From positions 1 to 64,000 of the forward strand of contig DIWP01000015.1 in assembly GCA_002423545.1 (NCBI GenBank): DNA of 64,000 nucleotides, in the 5' to 3' direction. Positions 15,039-23,472 of the stretch are shown here, in pieces. The notes under the pieces were generated by a model. The model was not told where the DNA came from and did not search any database. It worked only from the letters and a program-made list of their open reading frames with translations. Origin of the DNA: Thermoleophilia bacterium UBA6103. GTDB lineage: Bacteria; Actinomycetota; Thermoleophilia; UBA2241. The stretch's first letter is position 1, and every line of letters begins with the position of its first letter. A program made the position numbers and the translations under genes.

Positions 15039-17114
15039 CTACCGGCGCCGCTTACGCCGGCGTGCCGGCTGTCGCTTGCCTCGCTTGCCGCCGGCGCCCG
15101 ACCGGGCGCCGCCCTTGTCGGCGGGCTTGGCCGCCTCGGTGTCCTCGCCGGCTGCGGCGACATCCGACGCGTCACCTGTGGCTGCCGCCGCCTTCGGATC
15201 GGGGGCGTCCGCCGCTTCGTCGCCGGCCGGAGCCTCCGTGGGCTCGGCGGGCGGCGCCTCCGCGGACGGTCCCGGCGGTGCGGCCTCGGGCGCGGGTGCG
15301 GATTCCACGGCGACCGCCGGCGCGGCAGTCACGCCGCGGCCCTCACCGCCGGAGCCGTCGCCGCCCGCTGGCGATCCCGCGGGGCCGGCAGCCCGACGAG
15401 CGGCGCGCTCCCGGGCGCGCGTGCCGCGGCCGTCGCGCCGGGTCCTGCCGCGCCGCTCGGTGGCCCCGGCCGCCGGATCGTCGAACGAGAACTCACCCGC
15501 GTACAGCAGTTCTCCCGGCTTGGCGCCCATGCCCATGAACGAAGCCCTGTTGAAGAACGGGATGTCGCTGAGCAGGCCGAGCAGTGCACGTGTGGCGAGC
15601 ACCGCCGTGAACATGCTGACCACCACGCCGATCATCAGCGTGAGAGCGAAGCCCTTGGGCTGCGAGGTGGCGAAGTAGAACAGCACCAGCGCCGTGAGCA
15701 GGATCAGCGCGTTGGCGTCGAGGATGGTCCTGAAGCCGCGGCTGTAGCCCGACGTGATGGCGGAGCGCACGCTCTTGCCGGCGCGCACCTCTTCCTTGAT
15801 GCGCTCGAAGACCACCACGTTGGCGTCGGCGGCCACGCCGATGGTGAGGATCATGCCGGCGATGCCGGGCAGTGTCAGGGTGACGGGGATGGCGTTGAAG
15901 ACGCCCCACAGGATGATGGCGTACACGATCATCGCCAGGTCGGCCACCAGACCGAGGAAGCGATAGATGACGACCAGGAAGATGAGGACGAGGGCGAGGC
16001 CGATGGCTCCGGCCAGCAGGCCCGCGTTCAGGGAGTCCTCGCCGAGCGTCGCCGAGACCTGCTGCTTCTCCACTGGCGTGAGCGTGACCGGCAAAGCACC
16101 GGTGTTGAGCACCAGAGCCAGGTCCTTGGCTTCCTGGATGGTGAAGTCGCCGGTGATCTCGGCGCTGCCGCCGGAGATGCCCTGCGGGTTGTCGACGTAG
16201 TCGACCTGGGGATCACTCTCCATGACGTCGTCGAGCACGATGGCGAACGTCTGTGACTCCTGCTTGAGCGCGCCACGGATGGCGAGGCGCCGGGTGATCT
16301 CCTCGAACTCCTTGCCGCCCTCGTCGGTGAACTCCATGAGGACGTTGGGGCGCTGGAACTGATCGAAGCCCTGCCGTGCTTCCTTGATGGCGGCGCCGGT
16401 CATGGACGGCTCGTGAAGGTAGAGGAAGTACAGCGGCTCGGTGTTGTCGCCCCAGACGCCCGGCGGCGCCTCGATGATGCGGTACTTGCTGAGGCTCTCG
16501 CCCTTCTTGAGAGCCTCGAGGTCCTCGTCCGGCAGACGTCCGTCGGCCTCTTCGAGAAGCTGCTTCCTGGTCTCGGCGGGACCGGCCAGTCGCGTCTCGC
16601 CGTCGTCGTAGAACTCCAGCTGAGCCGTCTTGCCGACGATGGCCAGCGCCTGATCGACGTCGCGGATGCCGGGCAGCGCGACCGAGATCTGATCGGTGCC
16701 CTGCTTCTGCACCACCGACTCACTGACGCCCAGGCCGTTCACGCGCCGTTCGATGATGGCCAGCGTCTTGTCCAGCTCGGCGGCGGAGGGAGCTTTGCCG
16801 TCGGTGGTCCGCGCTTCATAGACGACCTGCACGCCGCCGCGCAGATCGAGGCCCAGACGTGTCGTCTCGCCCGGTGGGTAGATGAGGAACAGCGAGGAGA
16901 CCACGTACGCCGCCACCGACATGAGGATGAGGATGTTGCCGAAGTGACGACCCTTGGATGCAGAGTAGAGGCCGACGGCGACCGGCACGAGGCCGATCAT
17001 CCAGCCCCAGAGAGGCCAGCCCAGATACTGGACGTAGGCCCAGGCAGCGACGCAGACGAGCCAGAGCGCGACGATGCCGATGTTCGGGCGATGTGATGCT
17101 GAGCTTCTCTGCAC
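15039..17114 (-). CDS. secD: Protein translocase subunit SecD with long C-terminal extension
   Basis: Proton-driven secretion motor subunit. It has 691 residues, longer than the usual bacterial SecD. Three N-terminal membrane segments (about 12-30, 33-50 and 58-76) precede LGLDLRGGVQVVYE; the family normally has one. The P1 domain follows, then the conserved membrane core with GVAADANVVVFERIKEE. Residues about 545-691 are a low-complexity Ala/Pro/Glu/Gly tail ending in a Lys/Arg cluster. The GTG at 17114 follows AAGGA. It lies 132 bp after ftsZ and directly before secF. Confidence 0.96.
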   Translation of the reverse strand: MQRSSASHRPNIGIVALWLVCVAAWAYVQYLGWPLWGWMIGLVPVAVGLYSASKGRHFGNILILMSVAAYVVSSLFLIYPPGETTRLGLDLRGGVQVVYEARTTDGKAPSAAELDKTLAIIERRVNGLGVSESVVQKQGTDQISVALPGIRDVDQALAIVGKTAQLEFYDDGETRLAGPAETRKQLLEEADGRLPDEDLEALKKGESLSKYRIIEAPPGVWGDNTEPLYFLYLHEPSMTGAAIKEARQGFDQFQRPNVLMEFTDEGGKEFEEITRRLAIRGALKQESQTFAIVLDDVMESDPQVDYVDNPQGISGGSAEITGDFTIQEAKDLALVLNTGALPVTLTPVEKQQVSATLGEDSLNAGLLAGAIGLALVLIFLVVIYRFLGLVADLAMIVYAIILWGVFNAIPVTLTLPGIAGMILTIGVAADANVVVFERIKEEVRAGKSVRSAITSGYSRGFRTILDANALILLTALVLFYFATSQPKGFALTLMIGVVVSMFTAVLATRALLGLLSDIPFFNRASFMGMGAKPGELLYAGEFSFDDPAAGATERRGRTRRDGRGTRARERAARRAAGPAGSPAGGDGSGGEGRGVTAAPAVAVESAPAPEAAPPGPSAEAPPAEPTEAPAGDEAADAPDPKAAAATGDASDVAAAGEDTEAAKPADKGGARSGAGGKRGKRQPARRRKRRR

Positions 17115-17245
17115 CCGCTGGTCCTTCTGGAGAGTGGCCGGACGTGCGACCCGACGGCCGGCGCCGCTTCAGGCAGACGGCCGACGAAGTCTAAAGCAGG
17201 GGCGAGACCACTGCAATTCGGGCTCGCCCGGGAGTCGGTCGGCGG

Positions 17246-18361
17246 TCAGCGGTCCTTGAGGAAGCTCGGGATGTCGAGCACGTCGTCGCCGACCTCGAAG
17301 CTCGGCTTCTCGTCGGCGCCGAACAGCGGCGCACCCGGCCCCTCCCTGGTCTCCGCATCCTCACCCGGCGTCGGCGCGGCAGCCGCTTGCCGCTCCGGCC
17401 GCACCTCTTCCGGCGGATTGTCGAAGCCGGTCGCGATGACGGTCACCCGGACCTCGTCGCCGAGAGCGCCGTCGATGACGGCGCCGAAGATGATGTTGCA
17501 TTCGGCATCGGCGGCGCTGGAGATGATCTCGGCCGCCTCGTTGATCTCGAAGAGCCCCAGATCGTCGCCGCCGGTGATGTTGAGCAGGATGCCCTTGGCG
17601 CCCTCGATGCTGGCCTCAAGCAGCGGCGAGCTGATGGCCGCCCGGGCCGCTTCGACGGAGCGGTTCTCGCCGCCGGCCACGCCGATGCCCATCAGCGCCG
17701 AGCCGGCGCCCTTCATGACGGCGCGCACGTCGGCGAAGTCCAGGTTGATGAGCCCCGGCACAGTGATCAGGTCGGTGATGCCCTGCACGCCCTGGCGCAG
17801 CACGTCGTCGGCGACCTTGAATGCGTCGATCAGTGACGTGCGCCGCTCGACGACCTGCAGCAGACGGTCGTTGGGGATGATGATGAGCGTGTCGACCTTG
17901 TCGCGCAGAGCGCGGATGCCGTCTTCTGCCTGCCTCGCCCGGCGCTTGCCCTCGAACGAGAACGGCCGCGTGACGACGCCCACGGTCAGGGCGCCGAGCT
18001 CACGCGCCAGCTCGGAGATGACCGGCGCCGCGCCGGTGCCGGTGCCGCCCCCCTTGCCGGCGGTCACGAAGACCATGTCGGCGCCCTTGAGGGCGTCGCG
18101 CAGTTCGTCCTTGCTCTCCACGGCGGCCTGGTAGCCGACCTGCGGGTTGGCCCCCGCGCCGAGACCGCGGGTGATCTTGCTGCCGATGTGGATCTTCACG
18201 TCGGCGTCGCACATCTGGAGGGCCTGTGAGTCGGTGTTGACGGCGATGAACTCGACGCCGCGCAGGCCCGCGTCGACCATGCGGTTCACTGCATTGGTGC
18301 CGCCGCCACCGACGCCGACGACCTTGATCACCGCAAGGTAGTTCGTCGCGGAGTCGATCAT
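17246..18361 (-). CDS. ftsZ: Cell division protein FtsZ
   Basis: Tubulin-like GTPase that forms the division ring. It has 371 residues. The nucleotide-binding start [18 protein letters not shown], the tubulin signature [10 protein letters not shown] (about 103-112) and the T7-loop region [11 protein letters not shown] are all present. The C-terminal tail ends DIPSFLKDR, the short peptide that binds FtsA/SepF-type anchors. The ATG follows AGGAGG at 8 nt. It has its own near-consensus promoter 165 bp upstream, so ftsZ can be expressed separately from the mraZ operon. Confidence 0.98.
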   Translation of the reverse strand: MIDSATNYLAVIKVVGVGGGGTNAVNRMVDAGLRGVEFIAVNTDSQALQMCDADVKIHIGSKITRGLGAGANPQVGYQAAVESKDELRDALKGADMVFVTAGKGGGTGTGAAPVISELARELGALTVGVVTRPFSFEGKRRARQAEDGIRALRDKVDTLIIIPNDRLLQVVERRTSLIDAFKVADDVLRQGVQGITDLITVPGLINLDFADVRAVMKGAGSALMGIGVAGGENRSVEAARAAISSPLLEASIEGAKGILLNITGGDDLGLFEINEAAEIISSAADAECNIIFGAVIDGALGDEVRVTVIATGFDNPPEEVRPERQAAAAPTPGEDAETREGPGAPLFGADEKPSFEVGDDVLDIPSFLKDR

Positions 18362-18531
18362 CTCGTCATCCTCCTGTGATGGTCGAGGCTCTCATCGGTC
18401 CGATCGGCAGACCCTCGGGTGAGTCGGGGCGGACGCCGCAGTGGCCGGTCGTACGACCGTGCTCCGGGACCGCCACGACGTTCGCCGGCCGCGGAACCCT
18501 CATGCGCAACTTGAGACCTCGCCTTTGGGCA

Positions 18532-18560
18532 AGCATACTGGCGCCTCCGAAGGGTGTCAA
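18532..18560 (-). promoter_or_regulatory. Strong promoter of ftsZ(-secD-secF)
   Basis: On the minus strand: TTGACA (18560-18555), exactly 17 bp, TATGCT (18537-18532). The expected start near 18525 leaves a leader of about 165 nt. That leader contains a 14-bp perfect palindrome, CGGTCGTACGACCG, at 18446-18459. The ftsQ-ftsZ gap (18362-18634) holds no gene. Confidence 0.8.
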
Positions 18561-18634
18561 ACATGCCCGGAGCGGGCCTCCGCCGCCGCAGACGACGCCG
18601 CCCCGGCAGCGTCCGTGATGTCGTCGCCGGCTGT

Positions 18635-19351
18635 TCACAGCATCGGGCGGGCGACCGGACGATCGGGCACCGAGACGTCGATGTACGTGGCGGCGACCTT
18701 CTGCTCTGAGTAGTAGGACAACACCGCGGCAAGCGCCGTCGCCTTGGCCGCCAGCCGCGTCGTGGCGCCGAGATCGACGGTGACCGCGCTGCGCGTGCGC
18801 AGCCGCAGCCCACCGGCCGTCGTGCGCACGCTCGCCACCTGGGCTGCCGTCTCCGCCGGCAGCGCCCGCAGCACGAGCAGCGCCGCCTCGACGTCGTCAT
18901 CGGCGACGCGCCTGCCGCGCTTGAGGCGGTCTGCCGCGGCGCGTACCGCCGGCAGCCTGCGGACCACGTCCCGGGGTCCCCTCTGCAAAGCTACCTTCGT
19001 CGCGCGGTCCTCGTCGCGCACGGCTCCCAGTACGACTCCCGTACGGGAGACGAGATACCAGGTGTCTCCGGCCAGCACATAGGCCGCCGGGACGTGCTCA
19101 CGGACCCGCACCCTCAGCGTCGACGGGAAGTCGCGATCGATGCGGACGCCGGAGACGAACAGCAGCGGCGAGAGCGTCCGCTCCACGTCGTCGGTGCGTA
19201 CGCGGAAGAGATTCCGGCCCAGGAAGCGCTTCTCCAGGAGCTGCAGGGCTCGTGTCTGAGAGGTCCTGCGCACGCCGGTGATCACCACGTCGTCGACGGT
19301 GAAGGTCGACGAGCGGCTGCCCCACGCGTACAGACCGGCCGGCAGGAGCAC
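18635..19351 (-). CDS. ftsQ: Cell division protein FtsQ/DivIB
   Basis: Membrane divisome scaffold. The POTRA domain starts FTVDDVVITGVRRTS and is followed by the FtsQ domain (LFVSGVRIDRDFPSTLRVRVREHVP). The GTG at 19351 lies in the middle of the membrane helix. The same frame clearly continues upstream through TVLISIGLTFLLV and an Arg-rich cytoplasmic start, to a stop at 19439-19441. In that upstream part there is no ATG, GTG or TTG. An ACG at 19430-19432 sits 9 nt after a near-perfect ribosome site (GGAGGAGGTGA). Either a non-standard start or a one-base sequence error is likely. The true protein is about 27 residues longer than given. Confidence 0.88.
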   Translation of the reverse strand: MLLPAGLYAWGSRSSTFTVDDVVITGVRRTSQTRALQLLEKRFLGRNLFRVRTDDVERTLSPLLFVSGVRIDRDFPSTLRVRVREHVPAAYVLAGDTWYLVSRTGVVLGAVRDEDRATKVALQRGPRDVVRRLPAVRAAADRLKRGRRVADDDVEAALLVLRALPAETAAQVASVRTTAGGLRLRTRSAVTVDLGATTRLAAKATALAAVLSYYSEQKVAATYIDVSVPDRPVARPML

Positions 19352-19516
19352 CAGCAGGAAGGTCAGGCCGATGGAGATGAGGACGGTCCGCGGCCGACGT
19401 CGCCGCCGCCGCGTGCGCTCGCTCCTGGCCGTGGCCGCTCACCTCCTCCGCCGCTTCGCCGATCGGACCCCCACCGGGCGACGCGACGACGGCACGGCGG
19501 CGCCGGTGGTCCTCCG

Positions 19517-20962
19517 CTATTCGCCGCCGCCGGCGCGTTCTCCTTGCGTCGCCGCGCCGCCGGCGTCGCCGCATCCGGCAGCACCGGTCAGCGTCGAGAG
19601 AAGCGACTCGCCGACGCGGGACACGTCACCGGCCCCCAGCGTGAGGACGAGGTCGCCGTCGGCCACGGTGCCGCTGAGATACCGCACGGCGTCGGAGAGC
19701 CGCGGCATGTAGGCCACCGGCCCGGACGGCCGCTCGGCAAGGAAGGCGTCGACCACCAGCTTGCCGGTCACGCCCGGCTCAGGCTCCTCGCGAGCCGGGA
19801 AGATGTCGGTGACGACGGCGACGTCGGCCAGGGTGAGGGCGCGGCCGAACTCCCTCTGCAGGTAGCGCGTCCGGGAGTAGAGATGCGGCTGGAAGACGGC
19901 GATGACACGCCGGTAGCCCCCGGCCCGCGCCGCGCGCAGCGTGGCCGCCAGCTCACTCGGGTGATGGGCGTAGTCGTCGACGATGCGTACTCCGGCATGC
20001 CGGCCGACCTCCTGATAGCGCCGGGCGGCGCCGGTGAACGTGGCCAGAGGCAGCGCCGCCTCGTGCGGAGCGACCCCGCAGCGTTCGACGGCGGCTATGG
20101 CTGCGAGGGCATTGAGCACATTGTGTTCGCCCGGCACGCGAAGCCGCAGGCGGGCGACCTCCACACCATCGCGACGCACCAGCGACTCGGTACCCTGATC
20201 GTCGACCGCCAGCATCTCTGCCATCAGATCACCGGCGCCGATGCCGCAGCTGGTGACCGCTGCCGGTGACTCGGCGGCAAGGAAGTCGCCGCCGCTGCCC
20301 GCCACCAGGACCAGCAGGCCGGCCGGCGGCAGCAGAGCCACGAACCGCCGGAACACGTCGTGCACCTCGGCCACGCAGGCGTAGTGGCTGTGGTGGTCGA
20401 GCTCGACGTTGGTGATGATGGCCACTTCCGGGCGCAGATAGAGCAGGCTGCCGTCGCTCTCGTCGGCCTCGGCGACGAGCCACTCCCCGTCGCCGACGCC
20501 GGCGTTGGAACCCCTGTCGTTCACTTCGCCGCCGACGAGGAACGTCGGTGCCAGACCGCACTCGTGCAGGATGTGGGCGACCATCGACGAGGTCGTGGTC
20601 TTGCCGTGCGTGCCGGCGACGGCGATACCCCGGCGCATGGCCATGATCCGGGCCAGCATCTCGGCCCGCTGCAGCACCGGGATGTCGCGCTGGCGCGCGG
20701 CCCGCAGCTCGACGTTGCTGGCGGGGATCGCGGAGGAGATGACGACCACGGCGGCGTCACCGACATGCGACGCGTCGTGTCCGATACCCACCTCCACACC
20801 GGCCTCTTCGACCAGGCGGGTGTAGCGGCTGGCCTTGAGATCCGAGCCGGTGACCGCCACGCCCATGCGGGCGAGGACGAGGGCGATGGCGCTCATGCCG
20901 GCGCCGCCGATACCGATGAAGTGGACCGGCTGCGGCAGCGACTGCGGGCGCGTGGTGCTCAT
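19517..20962 (-). CDS. murC: UDP-N-acetylmuramate--L-alanine ligase
   Basis: Adds the first amino acid, L-Ala, to UDP-MurNAc with ATP. It has 482 residues. The N-terminal nucleotide-sugar fold is HFIGIGGAGMSAIA. The ATP loop is AGTHGKTTTSSM (near 112). The Mur-ligase middle has EADESDGS, ITNVELDHHSHY and a later DDYAHHPSEL. The start ATG at 20962 overlaps the murG stop as TGATG, so translation is coupled. It reads leftward toward ftsQ. Confidence 0.97.
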   Translation of the reverse strand: MSTTRPQSLPQPVHFIGIGGAGMSAIALVLARMGVAVTGSDLKASRYTRLVEEAGVEVGIGHDASHVGDAAVVVISSAIPASNVELRAARQRDIPVLQRAEMLARIMAMRRGIAVAGTHGKTTTSSMVAHILHECGLAPTFLVGGEVNDRGSNAGVGDGEWLVAEADESDGSLLYLRPEVAIITNVELDHHSHYACVAEVHDVFRRFVALLPPAGLLVLVAGSGGDFLAAESPAAVTSCGIGAGDLMAEMLAVDDQGTESLVRRDGVEVARLRLRVPGEHNVLNALAAIAAVERCGVAPHEAALPLATFTGAARRYQEVGRHAGVRIVDDYAHHPSELAATLRAARAGGYRRVIAVFQPHLYSRTRYLQREFGRALTLADVAVVTDIFPAREEPEPGVTGKLVVDAFLAERPSGPVAYMPRLSDAVRYLSGTVADGDLVLTLGAGDVSRVGESLLSTLTGAAGCGDAGGAATQGERAGGGE

Positions 20963-22059
20963 CAACGCTGTTCCTCCAGAAGGGCGGCGATGCCGTCGAC
21001 GACGCCGGCCGTGGCGTCCGGGCGGCCGAGCCGGCGGCTGGCGGCCGCCATGGCCGACCGGCGGGCGTCGTCGGCCAGCAGCTCGGCGACCGTCTCGCCG
21101 AGGCGTGCCCCGTCGAGCTCGGCGTCGGCGATGATCAGGGCGGCGCCGGCGCGGGCCATCCACTCGGCGTTCTTGCGCTGGTGATCGGCGCTGGCGTACG
21201 GATACGGCACCAGCACGGCCGGCCGGCCCAGGGCCGCGATCTCGGCGACCGAGCCGCCGGAACGGCCGACGACGACGTCGGCGGCCGCCATCGCGTCCGC
21301 CAGGCGGTCAGTGTAGGCGACGAGGTGGTAGCGCTCAAGCCGGGCGCCGCGCCGGGCCAGATCGGACGCCACCTCGTCGTGGTTGCGCGGGCCGCAGACG
21401 TGGATGACCTCCAGCGCCAGATCGGGGCGCGCGAAGGCATCCAGACAGGCCCGGTTGAGCGTCTGGGCACCCTGGCTGCCGCCGAAGACCAGCACCACCG
21501 GCAGGTCTGTGGTGAGGCCGAACGCCTCGCGGCCGGCGGCGGCGCTCGCCTGGAGCTGACGCCGGGCCAGCGGCCGCCCCGTGACCACGTACTTGGGCGG
21601 CGCCAGACCGGCGATCGGAAAGCTCAGGAACAGCCGCCGCACCCAGACCTTCAACAGGCGGTTCGTGATCCCGAGATGGCTGTCCGCCTCCATCGCGACC
21701 GCCGGTATCCCGCGCAGGGCGGCCAGCGCCACGACGGGTCCGCTGACGTAGCCGCCGCCGCCCACCACGCAGCGCGGGCCGGCGGCGCTGATGTGGCGCC
21801 AGGCGCGCGGCGCCGCCGCCAGCAGCTGGCGCATCGTCGTCAGGTTCTGGCGCGACAGCGACCGGCGGTCGAAGCCGCGCATGGCCAGCTCGTAGGTCGG
21901 GTACCTGTCGGCGACGAGCGACCGCTGGGACGGCGTGGTGACAAAGCTGACAAGAGCGCCGCGGTCGCTGAGCTCCTCAGCGACCGCGAGCGCCGGCGCC
22001 ATGTGGCCGCCGGTCCCCCCGGCCGCCACCAGCACGCCGGCGCCGTTCAGGGCTGGCAA
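20962..22059 (-). CDS. murG: UDP-GlcNAc:lipid I GlcNAc transferase
   Basis: Converts lipid I to lipid II on the inner face of the membrane. It has 365 residues. The N-terminal donor/acceptor loop is AAGGTGGHMAPALA, the middle has GGGGYVSGPV, and the C-domain has FGGSQGAQTLN and GRSGGSVAEIAALGRPAVLVPYP. A TTG start at 22059 is chosen because AAGGAG lies 8 nt upstream. The start lies inside the end of ftsW (82-bp overlap). The first in-frame GTG is at 22035 and has no ribosome site. Confidence 0.96.
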   Translation of the reverse strand: MPALNGAGVLVAAGGTGGHMAPALAVAEELSDRGALVSFVTTPSQRSLVADRYPTYELAMRGFDRRSLSRQNLTTMRQLLAAAPRAWRHISAAGPRCVVGGGGYVSGPVVALAALRGIPAVAMEADSHLGITNRLLKVWVRRLFLSFPIAGLAPPKYVVTGRPLARRQLQASAAAGREAFGLTTDLPVVLVFGGSQGAQTLNRACLDAFARPDLALEVIHVCGPRNHDEVASDLARRGARLERYHLVAYTDRLADAMAAADVVVGRSGGSVAEIAALGRPAVLVPYPYASADHQRKNAEWMARAGAALIIADAELDGARLGETVAELLADDARRSAMAAASRRLGRPDATAGVVDGIAALLEEQR

Positions 22060-23368
22060 CGATGTGGCTCCTTCGGTTGTTGGCGATGTTCAACATGATA
22101 CCTGTGCCGGCCAGCACCGCCAGCAGGCTGGTGCCGCCGCACGACACCAGCGGCAGCGGCACGCCCAGGATCGGCACCAGTCCCATCGCCGCGCCGAGGT
22201 TGAGCAGGGCCTGGGCCACGACGGCGACCGTGAGGCCGGCGCAGACCAGACGGGCGAACGGCTCGCGGCAGCTCAGCGCCAGGTGCAGCCCGGCCCAGGC
22301 GAGGACGCCGTACAGGGCGATGAGCAGCAGCAGGCCGACCAGACCGAGCTCCTCGCCGATGATGCCGGTGATCATGTCGGTGGTCTGCTCGGGCAGGAAC
22401 CCGAACTTCTGCACCGAGTTGCCGAGCCCGACGCCGAACACCTGTCCGGAGGCCACCGAGATGAGCGACTGCGTCGTCTGGAAGCCGCTGGTGTCGGCGT
22501 AGGCCCAGGGGTCGAGGAAGGCGGTGAGCCGGGCCGTGCGGTACGGCTCGACCAGGATGAGCACCCCCGCGACCGCGGGCAGCAGCAGCCCGAACCCCAG
22601 CAGATGACGCCAGTGCGAACCGGCGGCGACCAGGACGGCGCCGATCGCCAGCGTGAGCACCATCGTCGTGCTCAGATCCTTGCCGACCATGATGAGCAGC
22701 GCCAGCGGCAGCAGAGACACGGCGACCACGCGCACCATCCCCCTGAGCGTCGTGACCGGGGCCCCACGGCCCACGATCAGCGCCGCCGCCAGCAGGACCG
22801 CCGCCGGCTTGGCGAACTCGCTCGGTTGCAGGGTCGCGAACCCGAAGTCGATCCAGCGGCGGGCGCCGTTGATGGTCGCGCCGATGCCCGGTACCGCGAC
22901 CAGCAGCAGCAGGCCGGCGACACCCGCGGCGAGCGGGAACGCGAACCGTCGCCACACCCGGTAGTCGATGCGGCTGAGCACCAGCATGAGTCCCACCCCG
23001 GCGAAGGCGAAGATGAGCTGCTTCTTGAGGAAGTACCAGTGCGAGCCATACGCGAAGTAGCCCTGCGCCGTCGAAGCGCTGTAGGCCATGACGAGGCCGA
23101 AGAGCAGCAGCGTCACGGTCGCGAAGACGAGCAACCGGCCGGCCATCGGCGCCGACAGGCCGGCGGCGCGCGCCGGCGCCGGCCGGCGACGCTCTTCCCG
23201 GCGCCCTGCTGTCTCGCGACGCGCGGGCGTGCGTGTCGATCCGGCGGCGCCGGCCGTCGATCCTTGCGTCCGAGCCTGCGGACCGCGACGACTCGACGAC
23301 AGCGCGTCGCCCACCCAGTCCGGGGTCTCAAGGATGTCGGAGAGAGCATGAGAGCGCCGCGCCGTCAC
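21977..23368 (-). CDS. ftsW: SEDS-family peptidoglycan glycosyltransferase FtsW
   Basis: Polymerises lipid II at the septum together with the class B PBP FtsI. It has 463 residues. A polar Arg/Ala/Pro-rich N-terminal extension of about 75 residues precedes ten or so membrane segments. Family motifs are visible: NGARRWIDFGFATLQPSEFAK, the extracellular loop SGQVFGVGLGNSVQKFGFLPEQTTD and LPLVSCGGTSLL. The GTG at 23368 follows GGAGGT and overlaps the stop of a 35-residue ORF as GTGA. Confidence 0.96.
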   Translation of the reverse strand: MTARRSHALSDILETPDWVGDALSSSRRGPQARTQGSTAGAAGSTRTPARRETAGRREERRRPAPARAAGLSAPMAGRLLVFATVTLLLFGLVMAYSASTAQGYFAYGSHWYFLKKQLIFAFAGVGLMLVLSRIDYRVWRRFAFPLAAGVAGLLLLVAVPGIGATINGARRWIDFGFATLQPSEFAKPAAVLLAAALIVGRGAPVTTLRGMVRVVAVSLLPLALLIMVGKDLSTTMVLTLAIGAVLVAAGSHWRHLLGFGLLLPAVAGVLILVEPYRTARLTAFLDPWAYADTSGFQTTQSLISVASGQVFGVGLGNSVQKFGFLPEQTTDMITGIIGEELGLVGLLLLIALYGVLAWAGLHLALSCREPFARLVCAGLTVAVVAQALLNLGAAMGLVPILGVPLPLVSCGGTSLLAVLAGTGIMLNIANNRRSHIVASPERRRRAGGGRGDRRPHGAGARGR

Positions 23369-23472
23369 GCCGGCCGACCTCCGGCCGCGGGGTCGAACGA
23401 CCGCGGACGTCCGGGGCGGATGCGTCGTGGCATCGCCCCGTTCGGCCGCAAGATGATGGGTGGGGCGATCAT
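23365..23472 (-). CDS. Coupled 35-residue ORF between murD and ftsW
   Basis: The ATG overlaps the murD stop (TGATG) and its own TGA overlaps the ftsW GTG (GTGA), so it exactly fills the gap. The product starts MIAPPIILRPNGAMPRR and is Pro/Arg-rich, with no membrane segment. I know of no family. It may be a real micro-protein or only a device that carries ribosomes from murD to ftsW. Confidence 0.4.
   Translation of the reverse strand: MIAPPIILRPNGAMPRRIRPGRPRSFDPAAGGRPA

Noticed and set aside
13998..16256. A 752-codon rightward frame opposite secD/secF
   Set aside because: Same shadow effect; SecD/SecF are unmistakable on the other strand.
17190..17245. A strong terminator after ftsZ (GGGCGAG/CTCGCCC, 16-nt loop)
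   Set aside because: The stem has only 7 bp with a long loop and no T-run, and secD follows in the same direction, so readthrough is more likely.
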